Shown here: piece after piece, positions 1 to 8,772 of the stretch | Position numbering within the stretch: position 1 is the stretch's first letter | Layout of the letters: each line of letters begins with the position of its first letter | Assembly: GCF_011250635.1 (NCBI RefSeq) | Contig: NZ_JAANNP010000001.1 | Span: 429,918 to 493,917 of the forward strand | DNA: 64,000 bases | Direction of reading: 5' to 3' | Source: Motilibacter deserti | GTDB taxonomy: Bacteria; Actinomycetota; Actinomycetes; Motilibacterales; Motilibacteraceae | The notes under the pieces: generated by a model | What the model saw: the letters and a program-made list of their open reading frames with translations, nothing else | What the model was told of the DNA's origin: nothing | Databases searched by the model: none | Position numbers and translations under genes: made by a program

Positions 1-687
1 CTGCACGTCACGGGCAACCACTGGCGCATCGAGGGCCTGAAGGTCGACACGGCCAAGAAGGGCATCATCCTCGACAACTCCGTCGGCACCGTGATCTACG
101 GCGTCGAGGTCGCGAACATCGGCCAGGAGGCCGTGCACTTCCGCGACAACTCCTCCGACGGCGCGATCTACAACAGCGACGTGCACGACACCGGCCTGAA
201 GTCCCCGTCGTTCGGCGAGGGCATCTACGTCGGCTCTGCGGTCAGCAACTGGGGCACCTACTCCCACGGCGAGGCCGACCGCTCCGACCGCGTCATCGTC
301 CAGGGCAACCACGTCTGGAACACGACGGCCGAGGGCATCGACGCCAAGGAGGGCACCACCGGCGGCGTCATCCGCGGCAACCGCTTCGACAACGCCGGCT
401 GGTCCGGCGAGAACTCCGCCGACTCCTGGGTCGACGTGAAGGGCAACGGCTGGCTGGTCGAGGGCAACACCGGCAGCGGCACGCTGCTCGACGCCTTCCA
501 GACCCACGTCGTGGCCGGCGGCTGGGGCGAGGGCAACACGTTCACCCGCAACGTCGTCGAGGGTGGCGTCCCCGGCGTCGTCGTCGGGATCTACCCGAAG
601 CCGAGCACGCACGGCAACATCGTCCGCTGCGACAACGTGCCGGCCTCCGCCGCGCAGGCGATCAGCAACATCGGCTGCAGCGGCTGA
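1..687 (+). CDS. Right-handed parallel beta-helix protein, C-terminal part
   Basis: The reading frame is open from the first base, so the gene is cut by the window edge and only its last 228 residues are present. The protein is built of short repeated turns rich in Gly, Asn, Asp and Val (for example GVIRGNRFDNAGW and WLVEGNTGSGT), the pattern of the right-handed parallel beta-helix fold of pectate-lyase-like proteins. Trp, Tyr and two Cys near the C-terminus fit an exported protein. Proteins of this fold usually bind or cleave polysaccharide, but no catalytic residues can be assigned from the fragment. A strong hairpin follows the stop codon. The fold is fairly sure; the substrate is unknown. 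Confidence 0.75.
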   Translation: MHVTGNHWRIEGLKVDTAKKGIILDNSVGTVIYGVEVANIGQEAVHFRDNSSDGAIYNSDVHDTGLKSPSFGEGIYVGSAVSNWGTYSHGEADRSDRVIVQGNHVWNTTAEGIDAKEGTTGGVIRGNRFDNAGWSGENSADSWVDVKGNGWLVEGNTGSGTLLDAFQTHVVAGGWGEGNTFTRNVVEGGVPGVVVGIYPKPSTHGNIVRCDNVPASAAQAISNIGCSG

Positions 688-705
688 CGCTGCGTTCCCC
701 CGCCC

Positions 706-737
706 GGGCCGGGTGCCTCCCATGAGGCGCCCGGCCC
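706..737. terminator. Bidirectional hairpin terminator between converging genes
   Basis: A stem of about 12 bp (706-718 pairing with 725-737, one T:G mismatch) closes a 6-base loop, between the stops of the beta-helix gene on the plus strand and the EAL gene on the minus strand. There is no clear T tract, as is common in very GC-rich genomes. It probably serves both transcripts. Confidence 0.6.
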
Positions 738-751
738 TTCGCGTGTCCTAG

Positions 752-2020
752 TCAGGCGCGCCGGCGGAACCTGCTCATCAGGGCGCAGGCGGCCGCCACG
801 GCCAGCCCACGGTCGAAGGTGAGCACGTGGTCGAACCGGCGCTCGGCGTCGGGGACGTCGGTGTCGCCGCGGTCCGCAGCGACGAGGGCGGCGCTGAAGT
901 GCGGCCCGATCACGACCAGGTCCCACTCGCGCACGAGCGGGTCGTCCGGAGCGAGCGCCGCGCCGCGTACGCCGGCGGCCGGCGCGTCGGGCATCGCCCC
1001 GCCCAGTGCGCCGACGAACGCGGCCCCGCTCGCCATGTCGGAGAAGCGCCGCGCCGAGGCGCCGGAGAAGCGGCGCGCGTGCTGGAACGTCGAGAGGACC
1101 ACCGCGGCAGGGCCCAGCGCCCGGGCCTGGTCCTCGAGGTGCCGGCTGAGGGCAGCCAGCAGGTGCTTGCTGGACCGCCGGACGGGACGCGCCGCGCTGA
1201 CGAGGGCGAAGGGGCTCGCCGCAGGAGGTGAGTACGCGCCGCGGGAGGCCAGCACTGCCTCGTCCGGCGGCGGTGGGGGGTCTGCCGGGAGCCGGCCCGG
1301 CCGCCCCAGGCCGAAGCCCTGCCCGAACCGGGCACCCATGGCGAGCGCCTCGGCGCGGTGGGCCGGCGTCTCGATGCCCTCGGCGAGGACGACGGCGCCC
1401 GTCCGCTCGGCGTGCGCGTTGACCGCGGTCAGGATGGCGGCGGTCTCGACGGTGGGCCGGTCCTGCACGAGGCGCAGGTCGAGCTTGATCACATCGGGGT
1501 CGAGCAGCGGCATCACCGCGAGCGACGCCGGGTCCGCCCCGATGTCGTCCAGGGCGATGCCCCACCCGCGTGCCCGCGTCCGCAGCACCAGGTCGAAGAG
1601 GGCCGACGGGGACGAGACGACCGCCCGCTCGGTGATCTCGAGAACGACCGACAGCCGCGCGAGGGCCTGCTCCGGAAGGGCCTCGAGGACGTCCGGAGCG
1701 TCGCCCAGCCCTTCGGGCTCCACGTTGACGAACAGCAACCGCCCGTCGAGTGCGCCCCCGTCGAGCGCGCCCTCGACCGCCCGGCGCTGGCACCATCCGT
1801 CGAGCCGGGCCACCTGGCCGGTCCGCCGCGCGAGCCCGAAGAGCGCCGCCGGCAGCTCGAGCCCGGTGCCGGCCGGACCGCGGGCCAGCGCCTCGTAGCC
1901 GACGACATCCCCGTTCTCCAGGTTCAATACAGGCTGGTAGACCGGCTGCACCGCACCCGTCTCCAGCAGGTCGCGGAAGGCCGGCATCTGCGTGGTGCTC
2001 TCCGACAACTCCGCCGTCAC
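752..2020 (-). CDS. EAL-domain cyclic-di-GMP phosphodiesterase with C-terminal DICT domain
   Basis: Predicted to hydrolyse cyclic di-GMP to pGpG in the cytoplasm. The EAL domain fills roughly residues 15-250 and keeps the key motifs: YEALARG, LFVNVEP, EITERAV, LDDIGAD, IKLDL and LAEGIET, so it should be catalytically active. The remaining 150 or so residues match the DICT sensory domain found with cyclic-di-GMP and two-component proteins (KHLLAALSRHLEDQA, VVLSTFQHARRF, WDLVVIGPHFSAALVA). There are no membrane segments. I chose the GTG at 2020 because a GGGGGTGG box lies just upstream and the EAL domain begins soon after; an ATG at 2176 would add 52 low-complexity residues. The gene is divergent from a PilZ gene, which suggests a local cyclic-di-GMP module. 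Confidence 0.88.
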   Translation of the reverse strand: MTAELSESTTQMPAFRDLLETGAVQPVYQPVLNLENGDVVGYEALARGPAGTGLELPAALFGLARRTGQVARLDGWCQRRAVEGALDGGALDGRLLFVNVEPEGLGDAPDVLEALPEQALARLSVVLEITERAVVSSPSALFDLVLRTRARGWGIALDDIGADPASLAVMPLLDPDVIKLDLRLVQDRPTVETAAILTAVNAHAERTGAVVLAEGIETPAHRAEALAMGARFGQGFGLGRPGRLPADPPPPPDEAVLASRGAYSPPAASPFALVSAARPVRRSSKHLLAALSRHLEDQARALGPAAVVLSTFQHARRFSGASARRFSDMASGAAFVGALGGAMPDAPAAGVRGAALAPDDPLVREWDLVVIGPHFSAALVAADRGDTDVPDAERRFDHVLTFDRGLAVAAACALMSRFRRRA

Positions 2021-2202
2021 GGCGCCACCCCCGTTCGCAGCGCCCGCCTCGTACCCCTCACTGATCGCGTCCACGCGCCGCGTCCTCCGGAAGATCGACC
2101 GGAGCGACTGCGCGTACGCCGGCGAATACGCCGCGTTGGTTCGGGGAAGGTCGCACGCGTCGAGGGACCGGCGCATCGCGCTGCGGACGGAAGGCGGGGG
2201 CG

Positions 2203-2868
2203 ATGGACGCGACAGGGACGACGACGGCCGGCCCAGGAGCTCCCGAGCAAGGGGCGGCCCTGCCCGGCTCGGACGTACCCGAGCCCGGGGCGCCCGTGAC
2301 GCTGCTGCCGACGGGGCGGGCGGACCTGCTGACCGGGCGCCTCGTCACGTGGTCCGCCGACTCGGGCCTGACGGCGGTCGACGCCGTCGCCGACGTGAGC
2401 CCGCACGGCGCGGAAGGCATCTGCGGTGAGCAGGTCTGGGCGAGCGTTCGGACCGCCGCGACCAACAGCCTGCTCGCGCTGACCGCGACGGCCGCACCCG
2501 CCGACGGCCCGCACCAGGTACGCCTCTGCGGGCGCGTGCTCGCGCGCGAGCCGCGCCGGGACGCCGTACGCGCGCCGGCGCAGCTGCACGTGACGCTGAC
2601 CGTGGGCAGTGGCGCCTTCCCCGAGTGCGCCGGGCACACGCTCGACGTGTCGCGGACGGGCTGCCGCGTCGCGCTCGACCTGACCGACCAGCTGCGCCCC
2701 GGCCAGCCTGTGCGCGCGGCGATCACGCTGCACGGGTCGGCATTCACGGTCGCGACCCGGGTCGAGCGCGTCGAGCCCTCGGGCCGGGTCGTCGCCCTAC
2801 GCTTCCTCGACGTGCCGGGCGAGGCCGCCGAGGCACTCGACCGGCTCGCCTTCCAGTCGCTGCGCTGA
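2203..2868 (+). CDS. PilZ-domain protein, probable cyclic-di-GMP receptor
   Basis: A 221-residue protein with an N-terminal half resembling a flagellar-brake-like/YcgR N domain (residues 30-115) and a C-terminal PilZ domain (about 118-221). The two cyclic-di-GMP-binding signatures are present: an arginine-rich RRDAVR segment (RxxxR type) and DVSRTG (D/NxSxxG type). PilZ proteins change the activity of a partner when they bind cyclic di-GMP, often in motility, adhesion or polysaccharide export. It is transcribed away from the EAL phosphodiesterase gene, with start codons under 200 bp apart. A perfect 13-bp hairpin follows the stop. The target is not visible. Confidence 0.85.
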   Translation: MDATGTTTAGPGAPEQGAALPGSDVPEPGAPVTLLPTGRADLLTGRLVTWSADSGLTAVDAVADVSPHGAEGICGEQVWASVRTAATNSLLALTATAAPADGPHQVRLCGRVLAREPRRDAVRAPAQLHVTLTVGSGAFPECAGHTLDVSRTGCRVALDLTDQLRPGQPVRAAITLHGSAFTVATRVERVEPSGRVVALRFLDVPGEAAEALDRLAFQSLR

Positions 2869-2881
2869 CCCGGCCCCGGCA

Positions 2882-2918
2882 GCCTCGCCCTGGCGCTCCC
2901 GGGAGGCCAGGGCGAGGC
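2882..2918. terminator. Strong 13-bp hairpin terminator
   Basis: A perfect 13-bp inverted repeat (2882-2894 with 2906-2918) around an 11-base loop, just after the PilZ stop codon and before the converging VOC gene. It probably ends both transcripts; no T tract follows. Confidence 0.65.
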
Positions 2919-2995
2919 CGGAGCCGTGCCGGCGCGATCGGCGACGGCCCACGGACCAGAGCGGCCGGGGCCACCGCCGCGTACGAGCAATTCGC

Positions 2996-3379
2996 TCAGC
3001 GCTGGTCGCGTCGCAGCGGGTGATCAGCAGGGACCTCGACGAGCACGACCTCCACGCCGTCGGGGTCGCTGACCCGCAGCTCGACCAGGCCCCACGGCTG
3101 CACCCGCGGGCCGTCGAGCACGTGCGCACCCGCGGCGAGCAGGCGCTCGTGCTCGGCGCGCACGTCCCGGACCTGCAGCCAGAGAGCCATTCCCGCCGGC
3201 GGCGCCGTCGCGTGCCCGGACACCTCGAGCAGCGCCTGGCCGGCGAAGAACACGACGCCCGGGTCGTCGGGAGGGCCGAACTCACGGTAGACCGCGAGCC
3301 CCAGCACGTCCCGGTAGAACGCCCGGGTACGCGCGGGGTCCGACGGCCGGAGCAGGACCCGGCTGCTGAGCACGTCCAC
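2996..3379 (-). CDS. VOC (glyoxalase/bleomycin-resistance fold) family protein
   Basis: A 127-residue protein of the vicinal-oxygen-chelate superfamily. It shows the two beta-alpha-beta-beta-beta modules: SSRVLLRPSDPARTRAFYRDVLGL at the front (read here as two adjoining pieces) and VRDVRAEHERLLAAGA followed by GLVELRVSDPDGVEVVLVE at the back. Members bind a metal or a small ligand and include glyoxalases, dioxygenases and drug-binding proteins, so the substrate cannot be told. The Glu in the last strand and the lack of a clear N-terminal His make it uncertain whether a metal is bound. It converges on the PilZ gene; a small hypothetical gene lies upstream on the same strand. Confidence 0.8.
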   Translation of the reverse strand: MDVLSSRVLLRPSDPARTRAFYRDVLGLAVYREFGPPDDPGVVFFAGQALLEVSGHATAPPAGMALWLQVRDVRAEHERLLAAGAHVLDGPRVQPWGLVELRVSDPDGVEVVLVEVPADHPLRRDQR

Positions 3380-3450
3380 GGCGCCATCGTGCCGCTCGCG
3401 CGGACCGTGCGGCAGCCCGTCCGGCGGGAGAAGGAGCAGGCTCGCTCAGG

Positions 3451-3696
3451 TCACCGCACGGCGCTGAGCACGTCGGCCCCGTTGAAGCGGTCGAGCGAGC
3501 GGAGCTGGTCCGCGCGCGCGAGCGCCTCCTCGGCGAGCTCGTAGGCCGCGGCCGCTGCCGCGGCGTACCGCTGGGACGCCTCACCCGTGGTGCTGGCCGC
3601 CATCTCGCGCAGCGCCTCCCCCTGTCGCTCGAGCCGGGTGGCTTCGAGCTCGACCAGGTCGGCACGTCGAGCACAGGCCTCGCTTCTGGACCTCAT
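3451..3696 (-). CDS. Small alanine-rich helical protein of unknown function
   Basis: An 81-residue protein, almost entirely predicted helix, rich in Ala, Glu, Arg and Leu (segments such as LVELEATRLERQGEALREM and AAAAAAYELAEEALARAD) and likely coiled coil. I do not recognise a family. The ATG at 3696 is preferred; a GTG at 3717 would add 7 residues. It lies 71 bp upstream of the VOC gene on the same strand and may be cotranscribed with it. Third-position GC bias supports coding. Confidence 0.55.
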   Translation of the reverse strand: MRSRSEACARRADLVELEATRLERQGEALREMAASTTGEASQRYAAAAAAAYELAEEALARADQLRSLDRFNGADVLSAVR

Positions 3697-3891
3697 GCCG
3701 CGGACGCTACCCCGCACGCAGCGTGTTCAGTCCACCACGAAGGGGTGATAAGGCGCGCTTTGTCGTCCGCATCGTCAACTTCACTTCGCAGGCACAACAG
3801 CGAACGACCGCCACCAGGCATGACAGATGTCAGGGCCGGGACGTGACGAGGAGCAGCGGCGCCCGGCCCCGCCGCGCGCCACCGTCGAGGC

Positions 3892-4863
3892 ATGCAGACA
3901 GCAGCTCGTACGCCCGGGCCGGCGCCCGCCACGCGCCCCGCCACCGACACAACTACGGACGCAGCCACCGCTGCCCTCACACTCACCGGTGTCACCAAGC
4001 GCTTCGGCGCGGTCAGGGCCGTCGACGGGCTCGACCTCACCGTCCCGGCTGGCGCGGTCGTCGCCTTCCTCGGGCCGAACGGCGCCGGGAAGACGACGAC
4101 GATCGACATGCTCCTCGGGCTGGCCCGGCCGGACACCGGCACCGTGTCCGTCTGCGGGCTCTCGCCCGCAGAGGCGGTAGCCCGCGGCCGGGTCGCGGCG
4201 GTCATGCAGACGGGCGGCCTGCTCCGCGACCTCACCGTCCGCGAGACGGTGCAGCTGACCGCGTCGCTCTTCGCCGCGTCCCGCCCCGTGGACGAGGTCC
4301 TGACGCGCGCGGGGATCGCCGACATCGGCGGGCGTCGGGTCGGCAAGTGCTCCGGCGGCCAGCAGCAGCGGCTCCGCTTCGCCATGGCGCTGCTGCCCGA
4401 CCCCGACCTGCTCATCCTCGACGAGCCGACCACCGGCATGGACGTCGAGGGCCGCCGGGAGTTCTGGGCGGCGATCCGCGAGGACGCCTCCCGCGGGCGG
4501 ACCATCCTGTTCGCGACGCACTACCTCGACGAGGCGGACGCGTACGCCGACCGCGTCGTGCTGCTGCGCGCCGGCCGGGTGATCGCGGACGGGACCGCAG
4601 CGGCCATCAAGGCCACCGCGTCCGGCCGGCTCGTACGCGCCGTGCTCCCCGGCGCGCAACTGCCCGCCCTCGCGGCCCTGCCCGGCGTGCAGTCCGCCGA
4701 GGCCCACGGCGACACCGTCCTGCTGCGGACGACCTCCTCCGACGCGGTCGCCCGCCACCTGCTCACCCGCACCCCCGCCCACGACGTCGAGATCGTCGCT
4801 CACGGCCTCGAGGAGGCCTTCGTCGCACTGACGTCGACCCGACCCACGAAGGACTTTGCGTAA
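3892..4863 (+). CDS. ABC transporter ATP-binding protein (DrrA/CcmA-type exporter)
   Basis: The 323-residue ATPase subunit of an ABC-2 type exporter. All nucleotide-binding motifs are present: Walker A GPNGAGKTTT (about residue 63), a signature loop CSGGQQQR (first residue Cys instead of Leu), Walker B LLILDEPTTGMD and the switch histidine in ATHYLDEAD. The last 80 residues form the variable C-terminal extension seen in drug and antibiotic exporters. Its stop overlaps the start of the permease by one base (TAATG), and a kinase and regulator follow, so the four genes form one operon. The substrate is unknown; such systems often export lipophilic antibiotics or membrane-active compounds. Confidence 0.92.
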   Translation: MQTAARTPGPAPATRPATDTTTDAATAALTLTGVTKRFGAVRAVDGLDLTVPAGAVVAFLGPNGAGKTTTIDMLLGLARPDTGTVSVCGLSPAEAVARGRVAAVMQTGGLLRDLTVRETVQLTASLFAASRPVDEVLTRAGIADIGGRRVGKCSGGQQQRLRFAMALLPDPDLLILDEPTTGMDVEGRREFWAAIREDASRGRTILFATHYLDEADAYADRVVLLRAGRVIADGTAAAIKATASGRLVRAVLPGAQLPALAALPGVQSAEAHGDTVLLRTTSSDAVARHLLTRTPAHDVEIVAHGLEEAFVALTSTRPTKDFA

Positions 4864-5642
4864 TGGACGCTTCGCTGATGCGCACTTCACCCGTCTTGCC
4901 TGCGCTCGGCGGGTTCACCCCCACGTTCGTGCTGCTCGAGGCCCGGCGCATCCTGCGCAACCGGCGGACGCTGGTGTTCATCCTCGTGATGCCGGCGGTG
5001 TTCTTCCTGATGTTCGGCAAGGGGCAGGACCAGGAGCGGGTCGGCGGTGCGGCCGCCGAGTTGTACGTCCTCGTCAGCCTCGCGGTCTACGCCGCCATGG
5101 TGGCGGCGACCAGCGCCGGGGCGTCGGTGTCGGTCGAGCGGGCCCAGGGCTGGAGCCGCCAGCTCCGTCTCACCCCGCTGCGCCCGGCGGCGTACGTCGC
5201 GGTCAAGGCCGTCACCGCGCTGCTGCTGGCGCTCCTGTCCGTCGTCGTCGAGCTCACGGTCGGCGCGCTGTCGGGAGTGACCATGCCCGCGCACGTGTGG
5301 CTGCTCGCCGGCTTGACGGCCTGGCTCGGCTCGCTCGTCTTCGCCGAGCTGGGGCTGCTCGTCGGCCTGCTCGTGCCGGCGGAGAACGTCATGCAGCTCC
5401 TCGGCCCGGCGCTCGCGCTGCTCGCGATGTTCGGCGGGCTCTTCGTGCCCCTGGAGCTGCTCCCGCAGCTCATGCAGGACATCGCGCACGTGACTCCGGT
5501 CTACGGGATCAGCCAGATCGCGCGCGCCCCGCTCACGGGCGTGGGCCCGACGGCGGCGGAGGCGGCTAACGTCGCGCTGTGGGTGCTCGTGCTCGCCGCC
5601 GGCTCGGCCCGGCTCTTCCGCCGCGACACGGCGCGGGTCTGA
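4863..5642 (+). CDS. ABC-2 type transporter permease
   Basis: The 259-residue membrane partner of the preceding ATPase. It has an N-terminal cytoplasmic stretch (LLEARRILRNRR), then about six hydrophobic segments (for example TLVFILVMPAVFFLMF, ELYVLVSLAVYAAMVAATS and LLGPALALLAMFGGLFVPL) with the typical ABC-2 membrane layout and a late FVPLELLPQLMQ segment. The start ATG overlaps the ATPase stop by one base, which suggests translational coupling. The sensor kinase begins 2 bp after its stop. Confidence 0.9.
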   Translation: MDASLMRTSPVLPALGGFTPTFVLLEARRILRNRRTLVFILVMPAVFFLMFGKGQDQERVGGAAAELYVLVSLAVYAAMVAATSAGASVSVERAQGWSRQLRLTPLRPAAYVAVKAVTALLLALLSVVVELTVGALSGVTMPAHVWLLAGLTAWLGSLVFAELGLLVGLLVPAENVMQLLGPALALLAMFGGLFVPLELLPQLMQDIAHVTPVYGISQIARAPLTGVGPTAAEAANVALWVLVLAAGSARLFRRDTARV

Positions 5643-5644
5643 CC

Positions 5645-6847
5645 GTGCCTGCGCAGGCGCCGCCCGTGGCGCTGGAGGAGAGCCTCGAGGGCGACATCGA
5701 GACGCGCGTCGCGGCCCTGCGTGCCCGCGTCTCGGACCCGTTCGAGCGGCGCCGCCGGCTCGGCTGGGCGGTGGCCGCGGTCTGGCTCTTCTTCCTCGGT
5801 GACCCGCTCTCGCAGGCCTGGCACGCCGACAACACGGTCGCCCGCCACCTCGGGATCCTCGCGCTCGTCGCGTTCGCCGTGACGTACGTCCTCTCCTTCC
5901 GGCTGATGCGCGCGATCCCGCCCGAGTCCGAGGCGCCCCCGCTGCCGTTGCGGCTCGGCCTGATCGCCGCGATGCTCGGGCTCGGCGCGCTCGCGGTCCC
6001 CGGCGCGGGTGAGAGTGCGCTGGCCACGCTGGTCTACGTCGCCGCGGCCGCCGTGATGCTGCTGCCCGGCCGCCAGCGGATCGCCGCCGTGGGCCTGCTG
6101 GCCGCGGCGAGCGTCACGCTGCCGGCAGCCGTGCCGGGCTGGAGCGCGGACACGGGGCTCGTCTTCGGCATCGTGGTCGCCTCGACCGCGGTCTTCGGGA
6201 TGACCAAGGTGGTCGAGCGCAACCGCCAGCTGCTCCGCGCGTACGAGGAGATCGCGCGGCTCGCCGTGAGCGAGGAGCGCTCGCGGATGGCGCGCGACCT
6301 GCACGACATCCTCGGCCACTCGCTGACCGTCGTCACGGTGAAGGCCGAGCTGGCCGGAAGGCTGCTGCCCGACCACCCGGGGCGCGCCGCGTCCGAGGTC
6401 GCCGACATCGAGCGCCTGTCGCGCGAGGCCCTCGCCGACGTGCGCAGCACGATCCGCGGGGCCCGGGAGGTCACGCTGGCCGGGGAGCTCGCGAGCGCGC
6501 GTGCCGCCCTAACCGGCGCCGGCATCGACGCGGACCTGCCCTCCGCGATCGACGAGGTGCCCGGCGACCGGCGCGAGCTCTTCGGCTGGGTCGTCCGCGA
6601 AGGCGTGACGAACGTCGTGCGGCACAGCGGAGCGCGGCGCTGCACCGTCCACGTGGGCCGGGACAGCGTCGAGGTGGTCGACGACGGCCGCGGCCCGTCG
6701 TCCGCGCTGGACGGCAGCGGGCTCGCGGGGCTGCACGAGCGGGCCCGGGCCGCCGGGGCCCGTCTGACCGTGGCCCGCGCCGGGCCGCACGGCGGGTTCC
6801 GGCTGCGCGTCGAGCTTGCACCCCCGGCTGCTTCGATGAGGGCATGA
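5645..6847 (+). CDS. DesK/NarX-type sensor histidine kinase
   Basis: A 400-residue membrane kinase. About six hydrophobic segments occupy residues 40-210. A HisKA_3 dimerisation domain follows, with the phosphorylated His in SRMARDLHDILGHSLT, then a short HATPase domain (EGVTNVVRHSGA, VVDDGRG, GSGLAGLHERARAAGA). The GTG at 5645 starts 2 bp after the permease stop and is preferred over longer forms. Its stop overlaps the regulator start (ATGA). By family it should sense a membrane or envelope condition and phosphorylate the next gene's product, probably controlling the exporter operon itself. Confidence 0.92.
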   Translation: MPAQAPPVALEESLEGDIETRVAALRARVSDPFERRRRLGWAVAAVWLFFLGDPLSQAWHADNTVARHLGILALVAFAVTYVLSFRLMRAIPPESEAPPLPLRLGLIAAMLGLGALAVPGAGESALATLVYVAAAAVMLLPGRQRIAAVGLLAAASVTLPAAVPGWSADTGLVFGIVVASTAVFGMTKVVERNRQLLRAYEEIARLAVSEERSRMARDLHDILGHSLTVVTVKAELAGRLLPDHPGRAASEVADIERLSREALADVRSTIRGAREVTLAGELASARAALTGAGIDADLPSAIDEVPGDRRELFGWVVREGVTNVVRHSGARRCTVHVGRDSVEVVDDGRGPSSALDGSGLAGLHERARAAGARLTVARAGPHGGFRLRVELAPPAASMRA

Positions 6848-7470
6848 GCGCAGCCGAGCCCATCCGCCTGCTCCTGGCGGACGACCAAGCGCTCGTGCGC
6901 GGCGCCCTCGCGGCGCTGCTTGACCTCGAGGCCGACCTGGAGGTCGTCGCCGAGGTCGGGCGCGGGGACGAGGTGGTGGCGGCGGCGCAGCGCACCAGCC
7001 CGCACGTCGCTCTGCTCGACGTGGAGATGCCTGGCCTCGACGGGCTCGCCGCGACCGCCGCGCTGCGCCGGGCGGCGCCGGCCTGCCGCGTTCTCATCGT
7101 CACGACCTTCGGCCGCCCGGGCTACCTGCGCCGGGCGATGGAGGCGGGCGCGAGCGGCTTCGTCGTCAAGGACACGCCGGCGCGGCAGCTGGCCGACGCC
7201 GTCCGGCGGGTACGCGCCGGGCTCCGCGTCGTCGATCCCACCCTCGCCGCCGAGTCGCTGGCCTCCGGCGCGACGCCACTGACCGCGCGTGAGACCGACA
7301 CCCTGCGCGCCGCGCGCGACGGCGCGACCGTTGCCGACCTCGCGGCGCTGCTGCACCTGTCCGAGGGGACGGTGCGCAACCACCTCTCGTCCGCGATCGG
7401 CAAGACCGGCGCACGCACGCGGGCCGAGGCCGTGCGGATCGCGGACGAGAACGGCTGGCTGCTGGGCTGA
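6844..7470 (+). CDS. NarL/DesR-type response regulator
   Basis: A 208-residue regulator with a receiver domain at residues 6-120 (acidic pair in LLLADDQ, phosphorylated Asp in LLDVEMPGLDG, Thr and Lys in IVTTFG and VVKDTP) and a LuxR-type helix-turn-helix at 145-200 (LTARETDTLRAARDGATVA, then LHLSEGTVRNHLSS). It overlaps the kinase gene by 4 bp, so the two are a cognate pair. The stop codon sits in a short palindrome (7465-7481) shared with the converging gene's stop, a possible weak terminator. Confidence 0.93.
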   Translation: MSAAEPIRLLLADDQALVRGALAALLDLEADLEVVAEVGRGDEVVAAAQRTSPHVALLDVEMPGLDGLAATAALRRAAPACRVLIVTTFGRPGYLRRAMEAGASGFVVKDTPARQLADAVRRVRAGLRVVDPTLAAESLASGATPLTARETDTLRAARDGATVADLAALLHLSEGTVRNHLSSAIGKTGARTRAEAVRIADENGWLLG

Positions 7471-7475
7471 CCGGC

Positions 7476-7835
7476 TCAGCCGGGCGGGAGGCGGAGCTGC
7501 GCGGGTGGCACGTCCACGTCCTCGGCCTGCCCCGCCAGCAGGTACTTCGGCGGCGTCCAGCTCACCCGCACCCGCTCCGGGCGGACCTCCAGCAGCCAGC
7601 ACTGCTGCCACTCCTCCCCCGGCCGGCGCACCTCCCACGGCTCGCTCAGGGCGGCAAGGCCACGCGACCGGACGACGTCCTCCGCCTCCTCGCGCGAAGC
7701 CACGGGCTCGCCGAGGGCTGCCCCGAAGACCGTCTCCGGCCGCCACCCGTCGGGCGCGGCCGTCCGCCGGACGCGGCCGAGGGTCTCGCCGTCCTCGGGC
7801 CGGACGACGTCGTGAAGGGCCGTGCTCGTGTGCAT
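7476..7835 (-). CDS. Conserved actinobacterial hypothetical protein
   Basis: A 119-residue soluble protein with no recognised domain. It is rich in charged residues and tryptophan (LSEPWEVRRPGEEWQQCWLLEV and SWTPPKYLLAG), with an acidic and valine-rich end. I chose the ATG at 7835; a longer frame to 7952 is open, but the added N-terminus has no protein-like composition and would approach the Spo0M-like gene. It converges on the response regulator with a 5-bp gap between stops. Function unknown. Confidence 0.6.
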   Translation of the reverse strand: MHTSTALHDVVRPEDGETLGRVRRTAAPDGWRPETVFGAALGEPVASREEAEDVVRSRGLAALSEPWEVRRPGEEWQQCWLLEVRPERVRVSWTPPKYLLAGQAEDVDVPPAQLRLPPG

Positions 7836-7987
7836 GGGCGGGACGGTAGCCAGCTGCCCGCCGCCATCGCCAGCGCAATTCGGCGGACGGCCGCATGCCG
7901 AGGATGTATCACCGGCGCCGGCGGCGCCTCCGTAGCCTGGCCGGGCGCGCACGCGCCCGCTTCTCGCCGCCCCGCACAGGAGACGAC

Positions 7988-8767
7988 ATGGCCTTCCGCA
8001 AGTTCCTCGCCCGGCTCGGCGCCGGGTCCGCGTCCGTGGAGACCACGCTGGACTTCGCCACCGGCACCCCCGGTGGCGCGCTGCCCGGACGGGTCGAGGT
8101 CGTCGGCGGCGAGGTCGAGCAGCAGGTGGAGCGCGTCGTCGTCGCGCTCGAGGCGCTCGTCGAGGTCGAGTCCGGCGACTCCGAGTGGAAGGAGACCGTC
8201 GTCTTCGGCGAGGCCCAGGTCTCGGGCGGCTTCACGGTCTCGCCCGGGCAGCGGCTGGCGCTCCCGTTCTCGCTGCCCGTCCCGTGGGAGGCGCCACTCA
8301 CGTCCATCGGAGGCTGGCGGCTGCACGGGATGAAGGTCGGGGTGCGTACGCGGCTGTCGGTCGCCGGCTCGGTGGACCCGGGCGACACCGACCCCGTCGA
8401 CCTGGTCCCGACCCCGGCCCAGGCCACCGTCCTCGAGGCGCTGGCGGGCCTCGGCTTCCGCTTCAAGAGCGCGGACCTGGAGAAGGGGCGGATCGCCGGC
8501 TCGACGCTGCCGTTCTACCAGGAGCTCGAGTTCGCCCCCGCCCCGCAGTACGCAGGCCGCATCAACGAGCTCGAGGTCACCTTCCTGACCAGCTCGACCG
8601 GCCTCGACGTGGTGCTCGAGGCCGACCGGCGCGGCGGGCTGCTCAGCGAGGGCTCGGACTCGGTCTCGCGGGTCCGTTTCGGCCACGGCGACCTCGACAC
8701 CAGGGCGGTCGCCGAGGTGCTGGACGGCGCCGTCCACCAGCTGGGCGCCCGGCGCGGCTGGTTCTGA
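7988..8767 (+). CDS. Spo0M-like (SpoOM family) arrestin-fold protein
   Basis: A 259-residue member of the SpoOM family: FRKFLARLGAGSASVETTLD at the front, the strand-rich body typical of arrestin-like beta sandwiches, and a C-terminal acidic/basic tail with RFGHGDLD. Bacillus Spo0M influences sporulation and cell-division timing; in actinobacteria the role is not settled. The ATG at 7988 follows an AGGAG box at ideal spacing. It ends at a long perfect hairpin shared with the chemotaxis receptor gene coming from the other side. Confidence 0.85.
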   Translation: MAFRKFLARLGAGSASVETTLDFATGTPGGALPGRVEVVGGEVEQQVERVVVALEALVEVESGDSEWKETVVFGEAQVSGGFTVSPGQRLALPFSLPVPWEAPLTSIGGWRLHGMKVGVRTRLSVAGSVDPGDTDPVDLVPTPAQATVLEALAGLGFRFKSADLEKGRIAGSTLPFYQELEFAPAPQYAGRINELEVTFLTSSTGLDVVLEADRRGGLLSEGSDSVSRVRFGHGDLDTRAVAEVLDGAVHQLGARRGWF

Positions 8768-8772
8768 CGCTT

